DNA of 35,378 nt from Clostridium sp. CAG:253 (GTDB lineage Bacteria > Bacillota > Clostridia > Lachnospirales > Lachnospiraceae). Within the stretch, counting starts at the first letter, position 1; every line of letters starts with the position of its first letter. The notes beneath the pieces were generated by a model that was not told where the DNA came from, did no database searches, and saw nothing but the letters and a program-made list of their open reading frames with translations. A program made the translations under genes and the position numbers. The stretch lies in NCBI GenBank assembly GCA_000436755.1, contig FR887314.1, positions 1-35,378 of the forward strand, written 5' to 3'. Shown here piece by piece: positions 15,865 to 24,069 of the stretch.

Positions 15865-16726
15865 GAAAAAAGAAAGACTAGATGTACTTCTTGTAAAAAG
15901 AGGGTTAGCCGAGTCAAGAGAAAAAGCTAAAGCAATAATCATGACAGGAAATGTTTTCGTGAAAGAGCAGAGAGAGGATAAAGCCGGAAGTACATTTGAC
16001 GAGGACGTTGTCATAGAGGTAAAAGGTGCTCCTATGAAGTATGTGAGCAGGGGCGGTTATAAGCTTGAAAAAGCAATGGAACTCTGGCAGGTTCCTCTTG
16101 AGGATAAAGTTTGTATGGATGTAGGTTCGTCTACAGGAGGATTTACAGACTGTATGCTTCAAAACGGTGCACATAAGGTATATGCGATAGATGTTGGAAC
16201 AAACCAGCTTGCCTGGAAATTGAGACAGGATGAACGTGTTGTTTCAATGGAAAAAACAAATATCAGATATGTGACACATGAAAATGTACCGGATGAAATA
16301 GGCTTCTCATCAATCGATGTGGCATTTATATCACTTACAAAGGTGCTTGTTCCGGTTAGAAATCTGCTTGAGAGCCACGGACAGGTAGTCTGTCTTATAA
16401 AACCGCAGTTTGAGGCAGGAAAAGATAAGGTGGGCAAAAAAGGTGTTGTAAGAGATAAAAAGGTTCATCTTGAGGTAGTGAGAAATATAATCACATATGC
16501 CGTTGCCATAGGATTTGAAGTGATTGGTCTTAGTTTTTCACCTATAAAAGGACCGGAGGGAAATATAGAGTATCTTCTTTATATAGAAAAAAACACTGAA
16601 ATGACAGATACAGAGTGTGAAGTTTCGGAAGAAAAGACAGCGGAGGCAGCAGATATTTACGAAGAAAAATATGCCGTACTTTCTGAAGAAATCGTAGAGA
16701 AAGCTCATCAGAAACTGGATATATAA
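15851..16726 (+). CDS. tlyA: TlyA family rRNA methyltransferase / hemolysin-like
   Basis: 291-aa protein with an N-terminal S4 RNA-binding domain (RLDVLLVKRGLAESREKAKAIIM, about residues 9-65) and a Rossmann methyltransferase domain with DVGSSTGGFTDCML as the S-adenosylmethionine motif. In mycobacteria TlyA 2'-O-methylates 16S and 23S rRNA; Clostridia homologues are untested to my knowledge. GGAGG lies about 5 nt before ATG 15851. A short acidic C-terminal tail of roughly 50 residues is less conserved. It overlaps dxs by 14 nt, a coupling common in this gene order. Confidence 0.9.
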   Translation: MKEHKKKERLDVLLVKRGLAESREKAKAIIMTGNVFVKEQREDKAGSTFDEDVVIEVKGAPMKYVSRGGYKLEKAMELWQVPLEDKVCMDVGSSTGGFTDCMLQNGAHKVYAIDVGTNQLAWKLRQDERVVSMEKTNIRYVTHENVPDEIGFSSIDVAFISLTKVLVPVRNLLESHGQVVCLIKPQFEAGKDKVGKKGVVRDKKVHLEVVRNIITYAVAIGFEVIGLSFSPIKGPEGNIEYLLYIEKNTEMTDTECEVSEEKTAEAADIYEEKYAVLSEEIVEKAHQKLDI

Positions 16727-16797
16727 TAAATTAAATCTGTTCATATATTAAGTGTGACAGATAATGACAATCTTGCCATAAAGGAGAATATAAAGGC

Positions 16798-17679
16798 ATG
16801 GGCAAAAAAATGACATTTTTTTGTATTATAACCAACAGTGATAAAAAGGATAATTACGATAAAGCATTAAATATAAAAAAATATCTTGAAGAGAAGAAAT
16901 GCAGATGTGAGATACTTGAAAACAGGATGACGCAGTCAGCAGGCATAAGGCATTTTACTGATATAGCTCATATAGATAAAGATACGGAATGTGCGATTGT
17001 GCTCGGTGGTGACGGAACCATGATACAGGCAGCAATAGATCTTGTACATACGGAATTGCCTATTATTGGTGTAAATACAGGAAATCTGGGTTTCCTTACG
17101 GAAGTCGAATATCAGAATGTATATTCTGCACTTGATAAACTGTTAAGTGGTGATTATACGATAGAATCAAGAATGATGTTAAAAGAAATATCATATTTTA
17201 AACAGCCTGACAGCCGTTCATCATGTTATGCATTAAACGATATTGTTATTAGCAAGAGAGGCAGTGGAAGACTTATAACAGTGAAAGTATATCTTGAGAA
17301 TGAGCTTGCAGATGTCTACAGAGCAGACGGACTTATTATCTCTACACCGACCGGTTCAACCGGCTATAACCTGTCAGCAGGCGGACCTGTTATGGTGCCA
17401 AATCTTAAAGCTATGGTAGTTACGCCGATATGTGCACATTCGCTCAACAAAAGAAGTCTTGTTGTTGATGCAAAAGAAAAAATAACCCTTGAGATAGGTC
17501 AGACGAAAGATGTCGGCATAGATCTTGCGATGGTGACTGCTGACGGAAGAACGATAGGAGAATTGTCAACGGGAGATAAACTCGTTCTTGAAGTACCGCA
17601 TGCGACAACAAGACTTATAAAGTTGTCAGAAATAGGATTTTATGAGAGAATGAGAGAGAAGTTGAACGGTGAATTGTAA
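16798..17679 (+). CDS. nadK: NAD kinase
   Basis: 293-aa kinase that phosphorylates NAD to NADP. It has LGGDGTM with Asp72, GVNTGNLGFLTEVE, the ALNDIVISK segment, and the substrate loop DGLIISTPTGSTGYNLSAGGP. The C-terminal domain ends with the expected beta-rich fold. Binding site AAAGGAG lies about 11 nt upstream of ATG 16798; a second in-frame ATG at 16810 is possible. It follows tlyA after 71 nt with no visible terminator and precedes argR by 27 nt. Confidence 0.94.
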   Translation: MGKKMTFFCIITNSDKKDNYDKALNIKKYLEEKKCRCEILENRMTQSAGIRHFTDIAHIDKDTECAIVLGGDGTMIQAAIDLVHTELPIIGVNTGNLGFLTEVEYQNVYSALDKLLSGDYTIESRMMLKEISYFKQPDSRSSCYALNDIVISKRGSGRLITVKVYLENELADVYRADGLIISTPTGSTGYNLSAGGPVMVPNLKAMVVTPICAHSLNKRSLVVDAKEKITLEIGQTKDVGIDLAMVTADGRTIGELSTGDKLVLEVPHATTRLIKLSEIGFYERMREKLNGEL

Positions 17680-17706
17680 AAGACTGTTAGGGAAAAGGGA
17701 GGAAAT

Positions 17707-18165
17707 ATGAAACTTGAAAGACGTTCAAAAATCATTGAGCTTATAGGCAAATATCAGATAGAAACTCAGGAGGAACTTGGGGAAAGACTTGAACAGGAAG
17801 GCTTTGCGGTAACGCAGGCAACAATTTCAAGGGACATAAGAGAGCTGAAGCTGACTAAAGTTTCGGTTGACGGAGTCCATCAGAAATATACGCTTTTGCA
17901 GGAAAAAGAAACAAATCTTTATCACAAATATGTGAGGGTGCTGCAGGACGGATTTCTGTGGATGGATCAGGCTGAAAACATACTTGTAATAAAGACAATA
18001 TCGGGCATGGCTATGGCTATAGCTGCGGCACTTGACAATCTCGAAGTTCCCGGAGTAGTTGGGACTATAGCAGGTGATGATACGGTGATGTGTGCAATTC
18101 ATTCAGTAGGCGAGGTGCCTGGGGTTATGACAAGAATAGACAGGCTGCTTAAAGAAGAAAAATAA
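17707..18165 (+). CDS. argR: Arginine repressor ArgR
   Basis: 152-aa hexameric regulator of arginine synthesis and breakdown. The N-terminal winged helix has TQATISRDIRELKL, with the Ser-Arg pair that contacts DNA. The C-terminal oligomerisation and arginine-binding domain has the GTIAGDDTVMCAI motif with the two aspartates that bind arginine. GGGAGG lies 5-6 nt before ATG 17707. In Clostridia the gene usually lies directly before recN; here yebC and a giant surface-protein gene intervene. Confidence 0.94.
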   Translation: MKLERRSKIIELIGKYQIETQEELGERLEQEGFAVTQATISRDIRELKLTKVSVDGVHQKYTLLQEKETNLYHKYVRVLQDGFLWMDQAENILVIKTISGMAMAIAAALDNLEVPGVVGTIAGDDTVMCAIHSVGEVPGVMTRIDRLLKEEK

Positions 18166-18255
18166 ATTTGCAAGAATGAAGGAAAAATGCTAAAATAAAT
18201 TAGTTATGGTGGGAAAGTATTATATTATGTTATTTAAAGAAAGGAAAATAGAGAG

Positions 18256-18999
18256 ATGTCAGGACATTCAAAATTTGCAAACATTAAACATAAAAAGGAG
18301 AAAAACGACGCAAAAAAGGGTAAGATTTTTACAATTATCGGACGTGAGATAGCCGTAGCTGTTAAAGAAGGCGGTGCAGATCCTGAAAATAACAGCAAAC
18401 TTCGTGATGTTATAGCAAAGGCAAAAGCAAACAATATGCCAAATGATACTATCGACAGAGGAATCAAAAAGGCAGCAGGCGATGGTGACGGTGTAAACTA
18501 CGAAGAAGTTACATATGAAGGTTATGGTCCAAACGGTATCGCAATCATAGTAAAAGCTCTTACAGACAATAAAAACAGAACTGCAAGCAACGTGCGCAAC
18601 GCTTTTACAAAAGGAAGCGGAAGTGTCGGAACACAGGGATGTGTGTCATATATGTTTGATGAAAAAGGTCAGATTATTATTTCAAAAGAAGAACTTGAGG
18701 ATAATGATATAGAAGTGGATCCGGATGAACTTATGATGCTTGCACTTGATGCGGGCGCAGAAGATTTTTCTGACGAAGAAGAAGCATATGAGATAATCAC
18801 AGCACCGGCTGATTTTTCAGCAGTAAGAGAGGCTCTTGAAAAGGAAAACTATCCGATGGCAAGTGCGGAAGTTACTATGATTCCACAGAATTATGTGGAA
18901 CTTACAGATGAAAATGATATAAGACAGCTTAATCGTACACTTGATCTTCTTGATGAAGATGATGATGTACAGGATGTTTATCACAACTGGGATGAATAA
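18256..18999 (+). CDS. yebC: YebC/PmpR family protein
   Basis: 247-aa protein of the YebC family, once annotated as transcription regulator and more recently linked to translation of proline-rich stretches in bacteria. It starts with the invariant [13 protein letters not shown]. It continues with [40 protein letters not shown] and [13 protein letters not shown]. Full length. A possible promoter TTAGTT-17-TATTAT lies about 40 nt upstream. GAGAG precedes the ATG closely, and AAAGGA lies about 12 nt upstream. Confidence 0.93.
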   Translation: MSGHSKFANIKHKKEKNDAKKGKIFTIIGREIAVAVKEGGADPENNSKLRDVIAKAKANNMPNDTIDRGIKKAAGDGDGVNYEEVTYEGYGPNGIAIIVKALTDNKNRTASNVRNAFTKGSGSVGTQGCVSYMFDEKGQIIISKEELEDNDIEVDPDELMMLALDAGAEDFSDEEEAYEIITAPADFSAVREALEKENYPMASAEVTMIPQNYVELTDENDIRQLNRTLDLLDEDDDVQDVYHNWDE

Positions 19000-19055
19000 T
19001 TAAAGGTGTATATCGTTTCCGTTTCTGTATATAATCAATTTGCATCATTATATAA

Positions 19056-19081
19056 ATAATATATTGTGCCGATAATATATT
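19056..19081. repeat. Tandem 10-bp repeat upstream of the Ig-like protein gene
   Basis: ATAATATATT occurs at 19056-19065 and 19072-19081, separated by GTGCCG, 16 bp centre to centre. Each copy contains the palindrome AATATATT. It lies 48-74 bp before the ATG of the giant gene, in the probable promoter region (candidate TTGCAT at 19040-19045 and TATTGT at 19062-19067). Confidence 0.45.
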
Positions 19082-19129
19082 ATAAGGGTAGTACCAAAAA
19101 GACGGATTGAGTGAGCCAGGGGAGGAATT

Positions 19130-22100
19130 ATGAATCGATTAAAGGAAAAGATAAAGAAAAAATGGAAAGTTATGACAGGGCTGACAGTGATGTTTATGCT
19201 CGTCTTTTTAGTAGGGTTTGCGGTGAAAGCTCATTTTACGACAAAAGCTGCGGATGAACGTACATACACGATTTACGATAGTGCGGGTAAAGTTTTGACA
19301 TCAGGTCAGGAATATACTATGCGTAGACTTAATGACCTTTTCAGTGTTACGGGAGCGCAGGATTCACAGACGAAATATGTATGGCAGAGTATGAATCCAG
19401 AGGTTCTTCTTATAGGACAGGCAGGAACGAACACTTATGGCGCAACATCAGTTACTACTACAGGAACGACAGGAAGTATTGCCACTAAGGCAATCACGCA
19501 GGGATCAGCAGGTCTTATGCTTACTGTTACGGAAACAATAGATGGTGTAGAAAAAACACAGCCGTTTACATTTACTATAAATGTACAGTTCTCAATAAAT
19601 GAGTACCTCGAATCAACTAAAGGTATCGAAATGACAAAGATTTTTGATACGGATGACCGTAAGTCAATTATTATGGATTATCATAGTGCGACTGCTACAA
19701 AACTTGAATTTGGTACCAGTGCAAGTGATTCTTCACAGTTCACAAAACTTAATCTTATGTTTGGTGATGCTACAAAGGGTGACTGGGCAAGCAGCAACAA
19801 GGATGTTGTACAAGTTGATAATGGTGGAATTGTTGCTACCGGTCCAGGTAGAGCTAAATTGACTGTTACATATAAGAAACCGGGGGATACGGCATCATAT
19901 ACAGATGAAATCTGGGTATATGTAAGACCGGAAGTTAAATATGAATCGGCTGACGGTTCCGGAACTGCAAACGGACAGATAGTCAATTCGGATACTTACA
20001 CTCAGTCACTTGTTGTAAGAACAGGCGATTATCTCGATTGTCAGGCTAAATTTGAGAATAATCCTAATGAATCTATCAGCAGTAAGCTTGTGTGGGTTAT
20101 CTCGAAAGAAATAGGTGGAGCGAGTGGTAAGACAGTACTTATTAAAGATTCACTTGGAAATTCAACAGCAGAGTACAAGGATGATGCCGAACTTGTATGG
20201 CTTCCGTCTTTGAAAAAATATCAGTTGAAAGCTAAAGCAGAAACATATATAGTTCAGTTCTTCGTTGCGGAGACATATCCGGGATTTGAAAATCTTGATG
20301 TTTCGTCAGGAAAGAAATATCATTGTGATCCTGTAAATATAGCAGGTGGTGTACAGGTTAAAACAAATTATGAGACAAAAAATATAACCATCAATATCGG
20401 CGGACATTATGATTTGACTAATGCATTTAATATATCATTGGCAGCATTGCAGAAGAATTTCTTTGCAGAAGTTAATACAAATTATGATGGAAATAATGGT
20501 ACAAGCATAATTGAGTTTGACAACGGTACATGGAATATCAATACAAAAACTACAGGTAAAGCACAGTTGATTGTAAAGAGGAATGCTAATCAGAATGCTG
20601 AGACAAATATACCGGAGTTTAATGACCTTGGTGACCAGCCTGATGGTACAACCGGTACAGGTGTTGTATATGTGAATATAACCGTAATGCAGACATTTTC
20701 AATGAATGTTTCGACGGCAGACATGTCGGTTGGTTCGACCCAGTTGTTATATGGTATGTTTGGTGAGGATACACCTACGGAAGCAGACCAGTTCAAGTGG
20801 GATCCGTCGGACGATTCAAATAATGAATATATAAGTATTTCAACGAATGGACAGTATGCAACGGTTACAGCAAAGAAAGAAACACCATCGAACAGTCCGG
20901 TTACGGTAACACTTTCGTGGACGAACTCGGATGGTTTGACCCTGACGACCACCTGTAAGATTACCGTAAGAAAGAGTGTGGACAAATTTAATATTGTACC
21001 GAATAAGGTATCGGTCGAGGTTGGGCAGCAGCAGATTATAGCGACAGATCTCACTGAGAGCAGAAATCTTATCTGGCTTTCATCAGATACAAAAGTGGGT
21101 ACAATAGAGCAGATTTCAGGAACTACAAATCCGTCTGCAATGTTTACCGCTTTAAAAGCAGGAAAAACAGTTATTACTGCATTGAACCCTGACAACAATG
21201 TATATGCAACTTGTGAAGTTACTGTTACGCAGCCTGTAACGAAACTTGCAATAGGTGTTGAGGATCAGGACACAAAACAGGTTACGCAGTATGATACATA
21301 TACAACGACATTGGCGATGAAATATGTATTTATGAAAGCCATATATGGTCCGTCAGATACAACTGAGAATGAGTCTGACTTTAAGTGGAGTGTAGAAGGA
21401 ACATCACTTTCAGACGTAAAGCCGACAGATATTGCTGAGATTGATTCATCAGGTAAGGTGACAATGAAGCGAGAGGGTGACGTATATATCAAAGTACAAA
21501 GTGCAAATATGTATGCAACATGCCACCTTATCATTCAGTCAAGGCCGATGACAGGTATTACTACAGATGTAACAAATCTTAGTATGATAAAAGGTGATAC
21601 ATATACGGTTAAAACAACATATCTTCCTGAGAATGCGTCAGATACAAGAATGACATGGAAATCTGATGATGCTAAGGTTGCTACTGTAAATTCAAGTGGT
21701 GTTATTACAGCAGTTGGACCTGGTACAACATCAATTAAGGTATCGGCGGTTCTGCCACAGTCAGATGACAATCATACTATTGCAACAGCGACTATACTTG
21801 TAACTGTAAGAGAAAGACTTGTATCTATCGCTTTTGGCTCAAATGCCGAATATATAGCTGTTGGTGGTTCAAAAACAGTTGATTTGAGATTTACTCCGAG
21901 TGATAATGTAAACAAGAATGTTACATATTCATCGTCAGATACGTCAATATTTACAGTAACACAGGAAGGTGTTATTACCGGTGTGAAAGAGGGTATAGCA
22001 GTTCTTAGCTGTGTGGCTGAAGATTTGGGACAAAGTGGAGCCATAACATGTATGGTATATGTAACTCCGCAGGAAGTTTCGGCTACTGATTTCAGTATTA

Positions 22101-23824
22101 CACCGAGTGAAGATACCGTCTATATAGGAAGTACAATACAGCTTACGCCTGTATTTACGCCTGAAGATACTACGATAAGAGATGTAACATGGACATCTTC
22201 TGATGAAGCAAAGGCTACGGTTGATGCTGACGGTGTTGTTTCAGGTATTGCAGAGGGAACAACAGTAATTACGGCTACTTACAAGGATACGACAAACGAT
22301 AATAAAGTATGGACAAGTACATGTATCGTGACAGTTGAGAAAGCACCTATATACGCAACAGGTTTTGAGGTTTCTCCGACAACACAGAATATTATATGTG
22401 GTGACGAATTTACAATAACGCCTAAATTTACACCTGAGGATACTACAAATCAAACAGTTATATATCAGTCTCTTGATGAAACGATTGTTACTGTAAATTC
22501 AAATGGAGTTGTAACAGGTGTTGGACCTGGAGATGCAATTGTACAATGTACTTCTGTAGACGGAGGATTTAATGCAACTGTTGCAGTTCATGTTGACAAT
22601 GCGGTTGATTTCAAACTTTCACCACAGAAGAGAGACCTCGCAATTGGTCAGAGTTTCACTCCTAAGAAAGTTATAAAACCTGCTAATGCGAAAAAAACAG
22701 CTACATGGAAATCATCTAATACAAAAATAGCAACTGTCAATTCAGCAGGTAAGGTTACTGCTAAAAAGAAAGGAACATGTACAATAACATGTACTCTTAC
22801 AAAGTATAGACAGTCAGCTACATGTAAAGTAAAAGTTGGAAAGCTTTACTCAAAAGTAAGTCTTAATAAACATAATATAAGGATTGGTTTAAATCAGTCA
22901 TACAGACTGAAAGCAACGGTAAAAACTAATGCAGCAAAGACGCCTAAACTTAAATGGAAGAGTTCAAACTCACGAATATTAAAGGTATCGAGTGGAGGAA
23001 AGATTACTGCTAAACGGGTTGGTATTGCCAGAGTTACCGTTATGACAAAAGATGCAATACATGCTAAGGCATCTTGTAAGGTAAGAGTTATAAGACGTGT
23101 TTCAAGTATCAGGCTTAATACTAACTATACAGTTTGTTATGTAGGAAGAAGTAAACAGCTTCATGCAATTGTTAAACCAAAATCTGCATCTGTTAAGAAA
23201 GTTAAATGGCAAAGCTCAGATAAGAATATTCTTCAGGTAAACAGTTCAGGTAAAATCTGGGGCATTGCCGAGGGTGATGCATATGTCACCGCGACAACTA
23301 CTGACGGAAGCAACAAGAGAGCAAGGTGCTTTGTCAAGGTAGTTGAGCCAACTCCTATAACAAGCATTGTTATTGCGCAGCAGGATGTGACGATGAAACG
23401 TGGAGACAGTTTGAAATTGTCATACTCAGTTCTGCCATCAGACAACTCAGATGATATTGAGTTCTCAAGTGACAACAAGAGAGTTGCAACAGTAAACAGA
23501 AAGGGTGTTGTAAAGGCTGTTGGTACAGGTAATGCAACTATTACGATACTTGCCACAAGCGGTGTATCATCAACAGTTAATGTAAATGTTGTTGCACTTA
23601 ACAAATCTGAACTTAATCTCAGACAGTACGATTCGGAGACATTGATAGTTCATGGAACTGCAAATGCCGTAACATGGTACTCATCTAATACGAGAGTAGC
23701 TGTGGTAACGAACGGAAAAGTTGTGGCCAAAGGAATAGGAACCGCATACATATATGCATATGTAAACGGCTGCAAGCTGGGATGCCAGATAAATGTTACA
23801 TCGGTAAATAACAAGAACCGGTAA
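19130..23824 (+). CDS. Large secreted protein with multiple Big_2-type Ig-like domains
   Basis: 1564 aa. A basic N-terminus (MNRLKEKIKKKWK) is followed by a hydrophobic segment (about residues 15-33) and an alanine-containing site near KAA, consistent with Sec export. Residues about 50-600 are a divergent beta-rich region with at least one Ig-like unit (WASSNKDVVQVDNGGIVATG). From about 615 to the end, roughly ten Big_2-like repeats of 80-95 aa follow, with the pattern W-x-SSD-x-x-V-A-T-V-(N)-x-x-G-x-V-x-A/G-x-x-G-T/D-A. I see no LPXTG, S-layer, dockerin or choline-binding anchor. The last five repeats are strongly Lys/Arg-rich while the earlier part is acidic. GGGGAGG precedes ATG 19130. A cell-surface structural or adhesive role is inferred, not shown. 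Confidence 0.88.
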   Translation: MNRLKEKIKKKWKVMTGLTVMFMLVFLVGFAVKAHFTTKAADERTYTIYDSAGKVLTSGQEYTMRRLNDLFSVTGAQDSQTKYVWQSMNPEVLLIGQAGTNTYGATSVTTTGTTGSIATKAITQGSAGLMLTVTETIDGVEKTQPFTFTINVQFSINEYLESTKGIEMTKIFDTDDRKSIIMDYHSATATKLEFGTSASDSSQFTKLNLMFGDATKGDWASSNKDVVQVDNGGIVATGPGRAKLTVTYKKPGDTASYTDEIWVYVRPEVKYESADGSGTANGQIVNSDTYTQSLVVRTGDYLDCQAKFENNPNESISSKLVWVISKEIGGASGKTVLIKDSLGNSTAEYKDDAELVWLPSLKKYQLKAKAETYIVQFFVAETYPGFENLDVSSGKKYHCDPVNIAGGVQVKTNYETKNITINIGGHYDLTNAFNISLAALQKNFFAEVNTNYDGNNGTSIIEFDNGTWNINTKTTGKAQLIVKRNANQNAETNIPEFNDLGDQPDGTTGTGVVYVNITVMQTFSMNVSTADMSVGSTQLLYGMFGEDTPTEADQFKWDPSDDSNNEYISISTNGQYATVTAKKETPSNSPVTVTLSWTNSDGLTLTTTCKITVRKSVDKFNIVPNKVSVEVGQQQIIATDLTESRNLIWLSSDTKVGTIEQISGTTNPSAMFTALKAGKTVITALNPDNNVYATCEVTVTQPVTKLAIGVEDQDTKQVTQYDTYTTTLAMKYVFMKAIYGPSDTTENESDFKWSVEGTSLSDVKPTDIAEIDSSGKVTMKREGDVYIKVQSANMYATCHLIIQSRPMTGITTDVTNLSMIKGDTYTVKTTYLPENASDTRMTWKSDDAKVATVNSSGVITAVGPGTTSIKVSAVLPQSDDNHTIATATILVTVRERLVSIAFGSNAEYIAVGGSKTVDLRFTPSDNVNKNVTYSSSDTSIFTVTQEGVITGVKEGIAVLSCVAEDLGQSGAITCMVYVTPQEVSATDFSITPSEDTVYIGSTIQLTPVFTPEDTTIRDVTWTSSDEAKATVDADGVVSGIAEGTTVITATYKDTTNDNKVWTSTCIVTVEKAPIYATGFEVSPTTQNIICGDEFTITPKFTPEDTTNQTVIYQSLDETIVTVNSNGVVTGVGPGDAIVQCTSVDGGFNATVAVHVDNAVDFKLSPQKRDLAIGQSFTPKKVIKPANAKKTATWKSSNTKIATVNSAGKVTAKKKGTCTITCTLTKYRQSATCKVKVGKLYSKVSLNKHNIRIGLNQSYRLKATVKTNAAKTPKLKWKSSNSRILKVSSGGKITAKRVGIARVTVMTKDAIHAKASCKVRVIRRVSSIRLNTNYTVCYVGRSKQLHAIVKPKSASVKKVKWQSSDKNILQVNSSGKIWGIAEGDAYVTATTTDGSNKRARCFVKVVEPTPITSIVIAQQDVTMKRGDSLKLSYSVLPSDNSDDIEFSSDNKRVATVNRKGVVKAVGTGNATITILATSGVSSTVNVNVVALNKSELNLRQYDSETLIVHGTANAVTWYSSNTRVAVVTNGKVVAKGIGTAYIYAYVNGCKLGCQINVTSVNNKNR

Positions 23825-23863
23825 ATTATGATGCAAGGGTCAAGCCTATAAATGTCTTATGAG

Positions 23864-23926
23864 CCGGCCGTCAATTGTTAGATTTTTAATCTGACTTTTG
23901 GCGGTCGGGGTTTTTTTTTTTTTTTT
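23864..23926 (+). terminator. Strong terminator after the Ig-like protein gene
   Basis: Outer arms CCGGCCGTCAA and TTGGCGGTCGG pair over 11 bp with two G-U wobbles, and an inner stem GTTAGATT/AATCTGAC closes on TTT. The hairpin is followed by GG and then 16 consecutive T. It isolates the giant gene from recN. Confidence 0.92.
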
Positions 23927-23980
23927 GTCGGTATTTTTATTTGTTTTTTATCCGTTGTTAAAATAAAGAAAATGTGTTCA

Positions 23981-23992
23981 GAAAATATGTTC
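23981..23992. promoter_or_regulatory. Candidate LexA (SOS) box for recN
   Basis: GAAAATATGTTC differs at one position from the Gram-positive LexA pattern GAAC-N4-GTTC and directly abuts the recN -35 element, where a repressor would block RNA polymerase. Only one half-site is perfect, so this remains a candidate. Confidence 0.4.
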
Positions 23993-24022
23993 TTGACAAA
24001 CAACTGTTCAGTGTGTTAGTAT
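23993..24022 (+). promoter_or_regulatory. Sigma-A type promoter for recN
   Basis: A consensus TTGACA (23993-23998) is followed after 18 bp by TAGTAT (24017-24022). The transcript would begin near 24029, about 40 nt before the recN ATG. Confidence 0.65.
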
Positions 24023-24069
24023 TCATATTAAATAAATGAGCAAAAACAGACTGTTGAGGGGGTATTGAT

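Noticed and set aside
20590..21198. Minus-strand 202-codon frame inside the Ig-like gene
   Set aside because: Antisense shadow of a repetitive coding region; no start signal or family resemblance.
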